DNA of 64,000 bases from Gorsachius magnificus (taxonomy: Eukaryota; Chordata; Aves; Pelecaniformes; Ardeidae): contig CM067082.1 of assembly GCA_034008185.1 (NCBI GenBank), positions 14,058,984 through 14,122,983 on the forward strand, in the 5' to 3' direction. Under the pieces are notes generated by a model, which searched no databases, was not told the origin of the DNA, and worked only from the letters and a program-made list of their open reading frames with translations. The first letter of the stretch is position 1; each line of letters starts with the position of its first letter. Below, in pieces: positions 63,068 through 64,000 of the stretch. The translations under genes were made by a program, and so were the position numbers.

Positions 63068-64000
63068 AAGGTTATGCATGTGTATAGAAGTGGGTGCAGG
63101 GTAAAGTTCTCGCTAGAAAATGACTGCTTTTTCATCTTGAGAAAACCACTATGAATGGGTGAACGCTGAGATTTTCAGATCATGTTACTATATCAGCTTT
63201 GTCTATGTGCTACAGACTTTTGTTAATAAAAGGAGAAAAATGGCTTTATTCTGTTAATTTCTGAAGGAACTTGCTACAAATGTGTAAAAATCGTTAAACA
63301 TCATCTTAGTTAGAAAAGGGATCAGTCTTCTGTCCATATTATCAGTACAAAAGTGCTTTGTGAGTGCCAACTTTCTTTTTCCTACATACTCAGAAGGAAC
63401 TCCATTGGTTTTGGTTAGAATATACAAATGAGGAAAATAATAAGGAAAGCAAGAAAAAACGTGAAATAAAACTGCAGCTGGGACCAATTTCAGAACCAGG
63501 GAAAACATACACCTGAACTTTGGGGACCACTTCATCTTGAAACAAAATCTGCCCTCGAACTTTTCTGACCTCTCTCTAAATATCTTGCAATCCTTATAGC
63601 AATGTTTTATTTACCTGCTGAACACACTGCAATATGTATTTTATTTTTACCTGTGGCTGGTATGTTCTGTCCTGTCTCCCAGCTTGTTTATGACCTACAG
63701 ATGTCAAATGTTCCTTGGAGGCTCTGTAACTTCAGATAATGCTCCAAATTGGACAACTTTGACTTCTTCATGAACCTTTGAGTTTATGTTACAAATGCCA
63801 GGGTATATGCTGTTCTCTACTTTTGAGAGCATTAGAGTAGGTAGCAAACTATGTGTGCAGGGTACTTCTCTGGCATCTGATCATTGCTCCTTCTCATTTC
63901 TAGCTCCTTTGTGATATGCAAATATCGCATATGCCCCAGAGAAAATGAGCACAGCAAGACCAGGACAGAGCAGTGTCTTTGTGGATGTTCCTATATGGAT

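Larger units (their letters stand above)
56563..64000. other. Mostly gene-free unique sequence with one CpG-dense islet
   Basis: No host coding gene is supported. The stretch includes an A13 run at 57237-57249, a purine-rich patch near 60605-60632, the CpG-dense islet at 61720-61895 (listed separately) and an (AT)n run at 63053. Remaining open frames are short. Confidence 0.55.

Noticed and set aside
1..64000. Bacterial-type features: CRISPR arrays, operons, riboswitches, Shine-Dalgarno sites
   Set aside because: The sequence is vertebrate; the only tandem repeats are microsatellites, minisatellites and LINE tails, with no regularly spaced repeat-spacer pattern.

Overview
This 64 kb window looks like gene-poor, AT-rich, non-coding DNA from a bird. 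Two things point to a bird. First, there are several CR1 LINE fragments with the typical avian CR1 3' end: a short 3' UTR, a core close to 'ggttggaagggacct' on the antisense strand, and a short (ATTCTATG)n tail. Second, there are two long terminal repeats of an avian endogenous-retrovirus family, both with a core that reads 'cagctgacccaaactgacc' or a close variant. The species cannot be told from this sequence. No host protein-coding gene, tRNA, rRNA, snRNA or CRISPR array could be supported; most open frames are 60-125 codons, as expected by chance in AT-rich DNA.

Layout. 1-8.9 kb: unique sequence with a (TA)n run and a purine/G-rich tract. 8.9-9.04 kb: 3' end of a CR1 (+). 12.3 kb: possible very old CR1 tail. 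13.4-14.6 kb: CR1 (-), carrying the end of the endonuclease domain, the linker and parts of the reverse transcriptase, with large internal deletions. 21.4-22.8 kb: 5'-truncated CR1 (+) whose reverse-transcriptase frame is unbroken to its natural stop, with a 10-bp triplicate at its 5' junction. 25.6 kb: possible fossil RT motif. 28.3-28.9 kb: GC-richer block with short repeats. 29.77-30.36 kb: solo LTR (+) with a perfect 5-bp target duplication. 35.5-35.9 kb: (ATTCT)12 microsatellite fused to a CR1 3' end (-). 38.4-38.8 kb: CR1 3' end (-). 43.8-44.15 kb: probable ancient CR1/L3-type LINE (-). 47.5 kb: 63-bp tandem duplication. 48.9-50.9 kb: CR1 (+), a dead ORF2 that stays in one frame. 56.04-56.56 kb: second solo LTR (-) with its own perfect 5-bp target duplication. 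61.6-61.9 kb: isolated CpG-dense islet next to splice-like signals.

There is no pathway or operon here. The recognisable biology is a record of retrotransposition of several ages: ancient amniote LINE remnants, middle-aged CR1 copies with deletions, a better-preserved CR1, and two ERV insertions reduced to solo LTRs. I found no convincing undescribed system. The items most worth a second look are the unbroken CR1 RT frame with its junction repeat, the single-frame decay of the 49-50.8 kb copy, the two LTRs of different 5' structure, the CR1-tail microsatellite, and the CpG islet near 61.8 kb.
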